The position numbers and the translations under genes were made by a program. From Mucilaginibacter robiniae (lineage in GTDB: Bacteria > Bacteroidota > Bacteroidia > Sphingobacteriales > Sphingobacteriaceae), in assembly GCF_012849215.1 (NCBI RefSeq), contig NZ_CP051682.1, forward strand, positions 1,302,001 through 1,366,000: 64,000 nucleotides of DNA, read 5' to 3'. Of the stretch, positions 18,384-27,170 are shown piece after piece. The notes below the pieces were generated by a model. It searched no databases, was not told the origin of the DNA, and saw nothing but the letters and a program-made list of their open reading frames with translations. Numbering within the stretch: position 1 is the stretch's first letter; the number at the start of each line of letters is the position of its first letter.

Positions 18384-19775
18384 ATGAAAACCCTGAAAAA
18401 AATATGGCACTGGATTGATGACCGCAGTGGTTTTACCGAGATATTCGGGCCGCTGCTGGGTCATCTGGTACCGCCGGGTGCTAAGTGGAGTTATGTGTTC
18501 GGCAGCGCCACATTATTCTGCTTGGTGTTACAGGTCATAACCGGAGTAGCACTGTCCTTACTCTACCAGCCATCTTCTGCGGAAGCGTACCAGTCGTTGC
18601 AATTCATTACCCACCAGGCGGCGTTCGGCAACATCCTGCGGGGTATGCACTATTTCGGCGCTTCATTTATGATCATTATGGTAACTGTTCACATGATCAG
18701 GGTTTACCTCACCGCTGCTTACAAGTTTCCACGGGAAATGGCCTGGATCAGCGGTGTACTGTTGTTCTTCCTCACGATAGCCATGGGCTTCACCGGTCAG
18801 CTGCTACGCTGGGATTCAAACGGGGTTTGGTCATCGGTTGTAGCCGCAGAACAATTGGGACGATTGCCTTTTATCGGCAAGTGGGCGGCACGTTTACTGT
18901 TGGGCGGCGATACCATTGGCGGGCATAGCCTGAGCCGTTTTTTTTCCTACCATGTATTTATTATACCGGCTATTATATTCCTGTTTGTGGGCTATCACCT
19001 GATGCTGGTCATCCGCAATGGCATCTCAGAACCGCCTGAAGCCGGACGGCTAGTAGACCCCAAAACCTACCGGCAATGGTACCAGGATATGCTGAAAAGT
19101 AAAGGCGTACCTTTCTGGCCTTATGCGGCCTGGCGCGATGTCTTGTTTGGAGCCGGCACCATTATTGCCATCATTGGTTTCGCCTATTTTGTCGGGCCGC
19201 CGGAATTGACCACACCGCCCGACCCCGCGCACCTGAACACTACGCCTGCGCCCGACTGGTACATGCTTTCTATCTTTTCCCTGTTTGCGCTCATGCCGGC
19301 CAGGATTGAATCGTACATGATCATCATCGGGCCTACGCTGACAATAATTATTCTGCTGGCCCTGCCTTTTGTTTCCAACAAGGGCGAACGTCACCCGATC
19401 AGGCGGCCATGGGCCGTATTTGGTTCGGCTTGCGTGGTCATATTCGTATTTGCACTGTTCCTGCTGGGCGAAAAATCACCGTGGTCGCCCCGGTTTAAAT
19501 CCAAGCCATTAACTGCCGTTAATATTCATTCCACTAACCCCGAAGTAATGGCCGGGGGAGCGTTATTTTATAAAAAGGGTTGCCTGTACTGCCACCGGAT
19601 AAATGATCAAGGCGGATATAGAGGCCCTAACCTCACGCAGGTCGGCTTACGATTATCCTATGGTGATTTAACCATCCGTATTGTAAATGGCGGCGGCAAT
19701 ATGCCGGCTTACGGGGGTATATTAAGCAAAAAAGAGTTAACGGACATTCTCGCTTTCTTACAAAGCAGAAAGTGA
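18384..19775 (+). CDS. Cytochrome b with fused C-terminal cytochrome c domain
   Basis: 463 residues. Four heme b ligands are visible: His89 and His103 on one helix, His190 and His205 on another. The 14-residue gap in the second pair is that of b6f-like cytochromes rather than mitochondrial bc1. The quinol-site motif is PDWY (residues 290-293). After the last b helices comes a heme c domain with CLYCH (400-404) and Met440 as probable sixth ligand. So cytochrome b and the c-type electron acceptor are one chain, and no separate cytochrome c1 gene is present. It would oxidise menaquinol and feed the caa3-like oxidase encoded just upstream. Confidence 0.92.
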   Translation: MKTLKKIWHWIDDRSGFTEIFGPLLGHLVPPGAKWSYVFGSATLFCLVLQVITGVALSLLYQPSSAEAYQSLQFITHQAAFGNILRGMHYFGASFMIIMVTVHMIRVYLTAAYKFPREMAWISGVLLFFLTIAMGFTGQLLRWDSNGVWSSVVAAEQLGRLPFIGKWAARLLLGGDTIGGHSLSRFFSYHVFIIPAIIFLFVGYHLMLVIRNGISEPPEAGRLVDPKTYRQWYQDMLKSKGVPFWPYAAWRDVLFGAGTIIAIIGFAYFVGPPELTTPPDPAHLNTTPAPDWYMLSIFSLFALMPARIESYMIIIGPTLTIIILLALPFVSNKGERHPIRRPWAVFGSACVVIFVFALFLLGEKSPWSPRFKSKPLTAVNIHSTNPEVMAGGALFYKKGCLYCHRINDQGGYRGPNLTQVGLRLSYGDLTIRIVNGGGNMPAYGGILSKKELTDILAFLQSRK

Positions 19776-19816
19776 GAATCTGAAAAGCATAATTTAAATC
19801 ACTTAAAACCATAACT

Positions 19817-20545
19817 ATGAGATTCAGCAACAAAGTTTGCCTGGTGACCGGCGGCGGTTCAGGCATTGGCAAGGCAACCTGCCTGCGAATGGCGGTAGAA
19901 GGCGGTACTGTCATCGTGATTGACCGGGAAGAAAAATCAGGCATAAAAACGGTGGATGAAATCACCAAAAAAGACGGCCAAGCCATGTTCATCCGGGTAG
20001 ATGTGGGCGTAACGGATGAAATTGAACAGTGTGTCAAGACGGTTGTGGAGAAGTATAAAAAGATAGATGTGCTGGTGAATGATGCCGCCATGATGACGTT
20101 TCAAAAAATCGTAGATCTTTCGATAGCTGATTGGGACCAAGTGATTGACGTGAACCTCCGCTCGGTATTTGCCTTCTGCAAATACTGCCTACCGTATATG
20201 AAAAAGGGGGCGGTGGTTAATGTAAGCTCGGTACATGCCTTCCAGACCGAGCAAACCGTTCTGCCCTATGCTGCCAGTAAAGGCGGTATTGAAGCCTTTA
20301 CGAGGGGATTAAGCCGTGAATACACACATGAACAAGCCCGTTTCAATTGTGTAGCGCCCGGTGCGGTGGATACCCCAATGCTGTGGTCAAACCCGGAGGT
20401 AAAGGATGGTGATGAAAAAATAACCGGGCAAGTTGGCGAGCCCGAAGATTTGGCCGCCGCCATTTGTTTCATGGCCTCGGATGAGGCCCGGTTCGTCAAC
20501 GGCACTACGCTCGTTGTAGACGGCGGACGTTTAGCTATTCTATAA
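19817..20545 (+). CDS. Short-chain dehydrogenase/reductase (SDR), classical
   Basis: 242 residues. The cofactor motif is VTGGGSGIGKATC, an acidic residue at the end of strand 2 (VIDREE) points to NAD(H), and the active site is Ser in VNVSSVHAF with YAASK as Y-x-x-x-K. The third motif is NDAAMM instead of the usual NNAG, with Asn replaced by Asp at the second position. The C-terminus ends with the family's typical VNGTTLVVDGG. The substrate cannot be told. It lies 41 bases after cytochrome b and 19 before the GH1-like gene. Confidence 0.88.
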   Translation: MRFSNKVCLVTGGGSGIGKATCLRMAVEGGTVIVIDREEKSGIKTVDEITKKDGQAMFIRVDVGVTDEIEQCVKTVVEKYKKIDVLVNDAAMMTFQKIVDLSIADWDQVIDVNLRSVFAFCKYCLPYMKKGAVVNVSSVHAFQTEQTVLPYAASKGGIEAFTRGLSREYTHEQARFNCVAPGAVDTPMLWSNPEVKDGDEKITGQVGEPEDLAAAICFMASDEARFVNGTTLVVDGGRLAIL

Positions 20546-20564
20546 ATCTGAAAAATCATCAGCC

Positions 20565-21767
20565 ATGCACAACAAATTTATATTCGCCACCGGCATTGAA
20601 AACAGCTATCCTACCATTTGGAGTGAAGGTAAGAAGATACGTATCGATGAGATGGAGAAAACCGGTCATTACGGCCACTGGAAAGAAGATTTCGGCCTGG
20701 TCAAGGATTTAGGTATCGAGTTCCTGCGGTATGGGCCGCCCTATTACACGGCGCATACCGGCCCCGGCACTTATGATTGGGCAATAGCCGACAAAACGTT
20801 GCAGGAACTGAAGGACTTAGGTATTAGGCCAATACTGGATCTGTGCCATTTTGGTGTGCCTGACTGGGTAGGTGATTTTCAAAATGCCGACTGGCCGCAG
20901 CACTTTGCGGAATATGCCCGCGCTTTTGCACAGCGTTTCCCGGAGCAGCTATTTTACACCCCTGTCAACGAGATTTATGTGTGTGCGATGTTTTCCGGGC
21001 AGTATGGCTGGTGGAATGAATGCCTGAAAACGGAGAAAGGGTTCGTTACCGCACTTAAAAACCTATGTAGAGCCAACGTTTTGGCGATGCAGGCCATTGC
21101 AGAAGTGCAGCCAGATGCGACCTTTATTCAAAGTGAGTCATCCGAATACTTTCATGCCGAAGACCCTGACTGCCGGGCCAAAGCAGATTTTCTAAATGAG
21201 AAGCGGTTCCTGGCACTTGATCTGTCGTACGGGCACCCGGTGAGCGTGGACATGTACCTGTATCTGCTGGACAACGGCATGACCCATGAAGAATACCAGT
21301 GGTTCATGGATAACAATGTTACAAAGGCCAAGTGTATTATGGGTAACGATTATTATGCCACCAATGAGCACCTGGTCCATGCCGATGGCAGCACCTCCGC
21401 TTCCGGCGAAATATTCGGTTATTATATCATCACCCGGCAATACTATGAGCGTTACCGCCTGCCGGTAATGCATACCGAAACGAACATCAGTGAACCTGGA
21501 TCCGTCAGCTGGCTGAAAAAGGAATGGGCCAATATCTACCGGTTTAAGCAGGACGGCTTTCCGATACTGGGTTTCACCTGGTTTAGCCTGCTCGATCAGG
21601 TGGACTGGGATTCGGCATTACGCAACAACGCCGGCAAGGTTAATCCTTTGGGCCTTTATGACCTGAACCGGAAACTACGTCCGGTGGGCGAAGCTTATAA
21701 AAAGCTGATTGAATTGTGGCGGCCGGTACTGGAGAAGGAAAATTTTGGTTTGCAGAAATACCTGTAG
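20565..21767 (+). CDS. Glycoside hydrolase, GH1-like (clan GH-A)
   Basis: 400 residues with the (beta/alpha)8 pattern of clan GH-A. The acid/base Glu lies in FYTPVNEIYV (about residue 133) and the likely nucleophile Glu in MHTETNIS (about residue 305). KDLGIEFLRYGPPYY and GTYDWAIADKTLQELKDLGIRPILDLCHFGVPDW are typical of beta-glucosidase-like GH1 proteins, though the chain is shorter than the usual ~450 residues. No signal peptide is seen, so it is probably cytoplasmic. Substrate unknown; pairing with an upstream SDR suggests a small sugar or glycoside pathway (inference). Confidence 0.75.
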   Translation: MHNKFIFATGIENSYPTIWSEGKKIRIDEMEKTGHYGHWKEDFGLVKDLGIEFLRYGPPYYTAHTGPGTYDWAIADKTLQELKDLGIRPILDLCHFGVPDWVGDFQNADWPQHFAEYARAFAQRFPEQLFYTPVNEIYVCAMFSGQYGWWNECLKTEKGFVTALKNLCRANVLAMQAIAEVQPDATFIQSESSEYFHAEDPDCRAKADFLNEKRFLALDLSYGHPVSVDMYLYLLDNGMTHEEYQWFMDNNVTKAKCIMGNDYYATNEHLVHADGSTSASGEIFGYYIITRQYYERYRLPVMHTETNISEPGSVSWLKKEWANIYRFKQDGFPILGFTWFSLLDQVDWDSALRNNAGKVNPLGLYDLNRKLRPVGEAYKKLIELWRPVLEKENFGLQKYL

Positions 21768-21843
21768 ATTTTTACAAAAGACAATCTATCACCCCTGACA
21801 ACAATTTGAGTACCTCATTTTTCACCTTTAAAAACGAAACATT

Positions 21844-22683
21844 ATGCATTTTTCTGACTCTTTTCTGCCCACGGCCAACAGCGTTGGCATTTCATCGATG
21901 GTGGCCTATTTTTTTATGATTTTTGCAGCTTATGCCTTTCTGGGCGGGTTCATCTTTGCCTGGCTGGGTAAGTCCAGCGTAGCACCCGAGCACCGTACCT
22001 CACGGTACTTTACGGCGATCATTGCCGCGGTAGCCGGGATATCTTATATGCTGATAGCGCATTTTTACCACGAAATGCTCAGTGAGTTATCCCGCCTTAC
22101 CGACCCGGCCAAACGGGAAGAGCTATTAAGGACATCTTACAACGCCATCGGTCAGCTACGATATATTGACTGGTCCGTAACCACGCCGTTGCTATTGCTT
22201 AAAACAGTAGGTATGCTAAAGATCAAGCCCAGCCAGGCCAAAACGGCGATATTCTGGCTATTGTTCGCTGATTTATTTATGGTAATTACCGGCTACATCG
22301 GCGAACAGCAGATCGGCGCTGACGGGCATATCCTGGTAGGTGATAAGCTCATCTGGGGTGCCATATCCACTGTGGGTTACATCATCATTCCAGTTGTGCT
22401 ATGGAACCTGTGGAAACGCTTTAAAGACACCGTGCAACCCGAAGAACGTACCGCGTTTAAATGGCTGGCCCTTTCCACCGTTACCACCTGGGGTGTTTAC
22501 CCGTTAGGTTATATCCTGACCACAGTGGATGGTTTCAATCTGAACTACATTCATATCTCCTTCAGTATATTTGATGTAATCAATAAGGTAGGCGCCGGTG
22601 CGGTGGTTTATCTGGCGGCTAAAAGCGTACTGGAAAAAAAGGTGGCGGATGACGCGGTAGCAGAGGTGCATTTGGTCGATTAA
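21844..22683 (+). CDS. Microbial (type I) rhodopsin, probable light-driven proton pump
   Basis: 279 residues, seven membrane helices. Aligning by hand to bacteriorhodopsin, helix C reads RYIDWSVTTPLLLLK, giving Asp109 (counterion), Thr113 and Lys120 at the proton-donor position: a DTK motif. Lys248 in FDVINKVG is the retinal Schiff-base lysine, with Asp244 four residues before it. His73 in helix B is placed to pair with Asp109, as in proteorhodopsins. Helix E reads LIWGAIST, with Gly172 where bacteriorhodopsin has Trp138; in xanthorhodopsin this glycine opens a window for a carotenoid antenna. A Lys donor is known from Exiguobacterium rhodopsin. No carotenoid or retinal synthesis gene lies in the window. 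It is last on the plus strand after the GH1-like gene (76-base gap). Confidence 0.95.
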   Translation: MHFSDSFLPTANSVGISSMVAYFFMIFAAYAFLGGFIFAWLGKSSVAPEHRTSRYFTAIIAAVAGISYMLIAHFYHEMLSELSRLTDPAKREELLRTSYNAIGQLRYIDWSVTTPLLLLKTVGMLKIKPSQAKTAIFWLLFADLFMVITGYIGEQQIGADGHILVGDKLIWGAISTVGYIIIPVVLWNLWKRFKDTVQPEERTAFKWLALSTVTTWGVYPLGYILTTVDGFNLNYIHISFSIFDVINKVGAGAVVYLAAKSVLEKKVADDAVAEVHLVD

Positions 22684-23070
22684 TCGCTTAACTGGTTGTT
22701 CAACCCATGCATCACTTCCATGTGCGGCAGCGTGATTAGAAGTCATCTCATAAATGGTCAACGCCGTTGATTAGCTTGTTCTGTGCTTATTCACCATGCA
22801 TATCGAAAGTTAATATCAAGTGCTTTCAAGCAATTTTAGGTTATTGTCAACCGAGTGTTTGAGTGCAGATTTGAATTCAGGATATCTGTGAGATATCTTC
22901 TATAAACTATTCATAAATACTCTAAAATAAATTGTATTCCTGGATACTTTGCTAATTCCATACGAGCTTGTTTATAATTACCTCATATTTTTTACCATAA
23001 AATTTAGTATCCAATAGGGTGCCCGTGCATAAGATGGCTTCCGGTAAGATCGTGGGTACTCATGCGCCTT
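22684..23070. other. Gene-free stretch after the rhodopsin gene
   Basis: Convergent intergenic region of 387 bases, clearly AT-richer than the rhodopsin gene. No convincing terminator hairpin, repeat or gene was found. Confidence 0.4.
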
Positions 23071-24438
23071 TTAATTAACATGCTTCATTATATATTCAAG
23101 CACAGCATCTTTACTGCCGGACGGTGACTTTTGTCGTACTTGAATCAGATGGTCTGGCATTACTGGTTGATTTTTTTTGGCGTTGCAGTCCGCCCCTAAA
23201 TCAAATGTAGTAGTTACCTGCATTTGTATCTTGCTGTTAGGCAATTCAAACCTATACAGTTCGCCAAAGTCGTTGGTGTTTTCACCTGTTGGTTGCCCAA
23301 TAACAGTAGCCATGTGGTACTGCTTTATGGCATCAGCCAATTGCGTGGCACTTGAATAGGTTTGTGGACCTGTAATCAAATAGATTTTTCCACCAAACAA
23401 TAGCTTGTTGCCCGTGAACATTGGGGATTGAGGGCCGCACTGTCTCTGGTCAAATATAGTTCCGTTAACCTGCCTGAGGTAAGAATTCCCTGTATCGCCA
23501 CGACTGACAAGGTAGTTCTTATAGCGCTGGCTTACTTTCCAGTATCTGCCACCAGAAAGTGCATAGGGCTTAGTATTGAAGTAGCTAATGAGCAGATGTG
23601 CTATCAAAGCATTTCCTCCGGTATTCTGGCGCAGGTCAATAGTTAAGGTAGTGATGTTGGCCTTCTTCATCGTGGTAAAACAAGAGTCAAAGAAACGTCC
23701 GTACCTTTTGTAGTCATCTCCCATCGTAATTAGGTTCAGATAGCCCACTTTGCCGTCAATTAACCTGAAGCTGTAATCAATTCCTCTAAATTGTGGAAAG
23801 GCAACAGCTAAACTTTCTTTTAAGATTACACCTTCCTTAATCGTGGTGGTATATTTCTTTCCATCGACTGAATAAGTAACATTGAAGGGTGCAGTAACAC
23901 CAGCATCATATAAATAATTGCTCAGCAGACCTAGAGCCAGTTGTTTCCTGTAAGGCAGCAATCCGCCAACGTAAGTCAGTACATCGTTGTAAAATTTCAT
24001 CATATTTAAACCGTTAACGGTGAGCAGTATTGCTCCAGATGGAATCTGTGCCGGTGTGTATGAATCAATAATATAGAGCTTTCCATTCCGGCTATCTCCA
24101 ACAGTTAAGGGAAAATAGATCGGTTTACGGAAGTCAGCCTTGAACTGCGGCTGAACAACGGCAGGCATCGTGTGGCCATCATTTAAGGCTGAAGTTAGCT
24201 GAGAAACTTTTAGTAACATCGATTTTATACTTATCGTATCATCAAGCGTCTGCTTCAGGCTGTCCACCTTACGATCATAAGCCTCAGCATCTATGTATAA
24301 AAAAGGATTGTAGTGTACTTCCCGAAGCACCTTATTGTACTCATCTATATCCGCTATTGCCTGGCTTCGTGTAAGTGTCTGCGCTTGGCAGAGAAGGTTA
24401 TAAAACATGATCAAAAATGCAGGTACAACGATTTTCAT
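23071..24438 (-). CDS. Exported S41-family (tail-specific) peptidase
   Basis: 455 residues with a signal peptide (to about residue 19, LLCQAQ). The C-terminal half holds the S41 fold: TLTIDLRQNTGGNALIAHLLISYF, and KIYLITGPQTYSSATQLADAI with the probable nucleophile Ser in TYSSA, followed by GQPTGENTNDFGELYRF. A short stretch around residues 115-160 (SGAILLTVNGLNMMKFYNDV) may be a PDZ-like module. The family cleaves unfolded or C-terminally tagged proteins in the envelope. It stands alone on the minus strand. Many Bacteroidota paralogues of this type have unknown substrates. Confidence 0.82.
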   Translation of the reverse strand: MKIVVPAFLIMFYNLLCQAQTLTRSQAIADIDEYNKVLREVHYNPFLYIDAEAYDRKVDSLKQTLDDTISIKSMLLKVSQLTSALNDGHTMPAVVQPQFKADFRKPIYFPLTVGDSRNGKLYIIDSYTPAQIPSGAILLTVNGLNMMKFYNDVLTYVGGLLPYRKQLALGLLSNYLYDAGVTAPFNVTYSVDGKKYTTTIKEGVILKESLAVAFPQFRGIDYSFRLIDGKVGYLNLITMGDDYKRYGRFFDSCFTTMKKANITTLTIDLRQNTGGNALIAHLLISYFNTKPYALSGGRYWKVSQRYKNYLVSRGDTGNSYLRQVNGTIFDQRQCGPQSPMFTGNKLLFGGKIYLITGPQTYSSATQLADAIKQYHMATVIGQPTGENTNDFGELYRFELPNSKIQMQVTTTFDLGADCNAKKNQPVMPDHLIQVRQKSPSGSKDAVLEYIMKHVN

Positions 24439-24799
24439 ATAACAAATTTAATCCAAGATGCAAGTTTGCAGTAAATAGTTGCGTTCCGACTGAATTTTAT
24501 ATCAAGTTACATCTTTTTGTAATCAGCAGATTAGAAGTTACTTCATAAACAACCATCAGCCAATTTTGTCGTTATTGAAACGAGCAATACTACCGCTTGT
24601 AGGGCTGTCTCAGTGGTAATTCATTTAATATTGAGTTCAATATAGAGGTTAAATTAGCCCCCTCTTAACAACTTGAATGTTTATAAGATAGCTTCTAGTA
24701 ACTTCCTATAGATTTGAATGTGCCTAAAGCGTTAACATTTGTTTTGATAGTAAATAATCCTTAACTTAGATGTAGACAATTAGAGTTATTTGCTTCTAT

Positions 24800-24890
24800 G
24801 CGTGATTCGTAGAGTGGCTATATTATGTTAAAATCAAAACATTGATAATCAGCTATATACAAAGGCGTGTTCTGAACCCCCCCTCTCCGC
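24800..24890 (+). repeat. Direct repeat unit, left copy (tRNA-Ser 3'-end-like)
   Basis: The unit begins with GCGTGATTCGTAG (24800-24812) and ends with GTTCTGAACCCCCCCTCTCCGC (24869-24890). The right copy at 31229-31318 has the same 13-mer and a 22-base end that differs at two positions, with the two blocks separated by almost the same distance. The CCCTCTCCGC end resembles the 3' end of a tRNA-Ser, a common integrase target. Confidence 0.6.
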
Positions 24891-24985
24891 TGAAAGTAAA
24901 AATAGTTTATAACTGATTGAAAATCAATTATTTACAAGTAAAAATTAAAAGAAAGAGGGATTCGAACCTTGAATCTTTTATAGTT

Positions 24986-25021
24986 AAAAAACCCTCTAAT
25001 TTCGCTAATTAGGGGGTTTTT
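24986..25021 (+). terminator. Rho-independent terminator without an intact upstream gene
   Basis: AAAAACCCTCTAATT pairs with AATTAGGGGGTTTTT across a short TCGC-containing loop (one G-T wobble), followed by a T-rich run on the plus strand. It lies just after the tRNA-arm-like relic, so it may have ended a lost transcript. Confidence 0.65.
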
Positions 25022-25064
25022 GTTTTTTTAAGCCCTTTTGAATATCAAAAAATCTTCACAACCG

Positions 25065-25084
25065 CATTGCGTCATTCGTAGCGT
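25065..25084 (+). repeat. 20-base direct repeat, left copy (candidate attL)
   Basis: CATTGCGTCATTCGTAGCGT matches CATTGCGTGATTCGTAGCGT at 31225-31244 at 19 of 20 positions. The pair encloses both integrase genes, the XRE/ImmA genes, the LRAT gene and IS21, so it is a candidate attachment-site pair for the degenerate element. Confidence 0.6.
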
Positions 25085-25334
25085 CTTTTTTATCTCCAAA
25101 AAGACGCTTTAAAGGCTTAAATAATTGCAATTGAAGTATTTAAGCTAAAATTAAAAATGTTTTTCGTCAGAAAACAATTTATATTGATAATCAGATAGTT
25201 ATCATTTTAAATGTCAGAAACCATTTTCAACTAAATCATTAACATTGGCCCGTATAACAGCATGTTTACAATATGAACATCTTGTTTTGCAAAGGTCTTA
25301 GCTTTAAATTTGTTAATCGTTTAAAATCATATTT

Positions 25335-25670
25335 ATGATAGAAAAAAGTTTCGGTTATTTTTTCTTCTTGAAACAAACCAAAAACAAATGTGATGATGTC
25401 AGATTTATCTACTTGAAGATCACAGTTAATGGTAAATCAAACGAGATTTCAACTAAGCGAAAATGTGAACCGTCAAAATGGGACGCACGTTCAGGAAGGG
25501 TAAATGGTAGCAACGTGGCGACAAAAGAACTTAACCGTTTTCTTAATGTATTTGCCATGCAAGTGTATCAAGCCAAAAGATGGCTAATGGAAAACAAAAA
25601 AGAAGTGTCTGCTCAGGCCCTAAAAGAAGTAATGACGGGTAATTACGGAAAACCGAGAATAATCTCCTAA
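25335..25670 (+). pseudogene. Tyrosine integrase, N-terminal fragment
   Basis: 111 residues matching the arm-type DNA-binding domain of the complete integrase downstream: both begin with a K-S-F-G-x-F-F-x-L-K-Q start, then a VNG strand and a W-D residue pair. The chain stops after residue 111, just past the arm domain, where the intact paralogue continues with the core-binding and catalytic domains for another 295 residues. The following 118 bases do not resume the family. It is a remnant of a second, related integrase and cannot catalyse recombination. Confidence 0.8.
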
Positions 25671-25788
25671 GGGCCTTTTTATTAAAGTTACATTCGCAGT
25701 TTCTCTACGGTATTGATTCCACATCTAATCGTTAAATTTTTGATTTAAGAAGATCACTTTCAAGCTTTGCTGACATTTAAAATTTGTT

Positions 25789-27009
25789 ATGTTAGAAAAA
25801 AGCTTCGGCTTGTTTTTTTATTTAAAGCAAGCAAAAAATCAAAAGAATGAAAAACGATATGTTTATCTCCGTATCACTGTAAATGGAAGCCATCGCGAAC
25901 TGTCCATCAAAAGGCAATGGATAACTGATCAATGGGACTCATCATTAGGTAGGGCAACCGGTGAAAGCGAAGATGTAAAAAAACTGAATTCATATTTAGA
26001 ACTTATATCCTGTAAGGTCTATCAGGCAAAAATAAAACTCATTGAAAACAGTAAACCTATAACCGCAGAAGGCATTAAAGAAGTGCTTTTAGGAGCAGAT
26101 GAAAAGAAACATTTCATTATGGCCGCATTCCTTGAACACAATGTCCAGATGCAAGCTTTAGTAGGTCTAGAAGTTGCTGCTGGTACACTAACCCGTTATA
26201 AAACCGCATACTCCCATGTAGGTAACTTTATCAAGTGGAAATATAAGAAGAATGATATAGACGTTGGTGATTTGAATTATGAATTTATTACTCAGTTCTT
26301 ATTCTGGCTAAAAAGCAAAAAGAAATGCAATCATAATACGGCTATAAAATATGTGGGCAACTTTAAGAAGATTGTCCTGGAGTGCCTGAGAATGGGGTGG
26401 TTAAAAAAGGACCCATTCATACGCTTCAAAACTAAACGACAGGAAGTAATTCCAGTTGCTTTAACAAAAGGAGAAATACTTGCAATTTCTAACAAGCGAT
26501 TTAAAATAGAACGAATTATTCATGTACGTGATATATTTCTTTTTTGCTGTTATACAGGGCTAGCTTATATTGATGTTTATAATTTAAAAGACTCAGATAT
26601 AACCATTGGAATAGATGGTGAAAAATGGATCATCACAACCAGGCAAAAGACAAATTCATTTACAAGACTTCCTTTGCTTCCACCGGCGCTAAAAATTCTT
26701 GCCAAATACGAAAAGCATCCCAAATGTATGAGTAATGGTACTGTCCTACCTGTATTGACCAACCAAAAAATGAATTCTTATTTAAAGGAAATCGCGGACA
26801 CTTGCGGTATAAAGAAAAATTTAACGTTTCATACTGCCAGGCATACTTTTGCCACTACAGTCACACTAACTAACGGGGTACCAATAGAAACGGTTTCAAA
26901 AATGCTTGGTCACAAATCACTAAAGCAAACACAGCACTATGCCAAAATTGTTGATGTAAAAATCAGTGAAGATATGAAGCAATTAAAAAAGCGATTGGAA
27001 TTAATTTGA
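25789..27009 (+). CDS. int: Tyrosine recombinase/integrase of Bacteroidota type
   Basis: 406 residues with three domains: arm-binding (1-~100), SAM-like core-binding (~105-215) and catalytic (~220-400). Catalytic residues are Lys in TTRQKTNSF, His-x-x-Arg in FHTARHTFAT, His in MLGHKSLKQT and the nucleophile Tyr in TQHYAKI. The usual first Arg box reads CCYTGLAYIDV with no Arg at the normal place, a known trait of CTnDOT-like integrases of this phylum. It would integrate and excise the surrounding element. It is intact and lies beside candidate att repeats. Confidence 0.92.
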   Translation: MLEKSFGLFFYLKQAKNQKNEKRYVYLRITVNGSHRELSIKRQWITDQWDSSLGRATGESEDVKKLNSYLELISCKVYQAKIKLIENSKPITAEGIKEVLLGADEKKHFIMAAFLEHNVQMQALVGLEVAAGTLTRYKTAYSHVGNFIKWKYKKNDIDVGDLNYEFITQFLFWLKSKKKCNHNTAIKYVGNFKKIVLECLRMGWLKKDPFIRFKTKRQEVIPVALTKGEILAISNKRFKIERIIHVRDIFLFCCYTGLAYIDVYNLKDSDITIGIDGEKWIITTRQKTNSFTRLPLLPPALKILAKYEKHPKCMSNGTVLPVLTNQKMNSYLKEIADTCGIKKNLTFHTARHTFATTVTLTNGVPIETVSKMLGHKSLKQTQHYAKIVDVKISEDMKQLKKRLELI

Positions 27010-27170
27010 CTAATTCGTTAATCATGACTTGTGGACGTTAAGTTGCCCGATATAGAGTGGATTGTAGGGTGATTTCAAATTTGCGCAACAAGCGATCAAT
27101 GTTGGTTTCGAAACTACGACTAAGATACCTGATGCCAGTTTAGGTAAATGGCATTATTGTCGAATGACCG

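Larger units (their letters stand above)
24439..25334. other. Attachment-site graveyard left of the integrase genes
   Basis: No gene is supported in these 896 bases, but several recombination-site relics are. A repeat unit at 24800-24890 recurs at 31229-31318. A 20-base repeat at 25065-25084 recurs at 31225-31244. At 24955-24968 the plus strand reads GAGGGATTCGAACC, the reverse complement of a tRNA T-arm with flank. A rho-independent terminator lies at 24986-25021, and a second hairpin at 25081-25107 (GCGTCTTTTT with AAAAAGACGC). I infer successive integrations and excisions of an element at a tRNA-like site. Confidence 0.55.

Noticed and set aside
24951-24970. T-arm-like GGATTCGAACC as a tRNA gene
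   Set aside because: Only the T-arm portion is present on the minus strand; no acceptor pairing, anticodon arm or D-arm can be built around it, so it is listed as a relic.
25081-25107. Second terminator in the att region as a gene end
   Set aside because: The GCGTCTTTTT/AAAAAGACGC hairpin partly coincides with the att repeat and has no T run or upstream gene, so I do not list it as a terminator.
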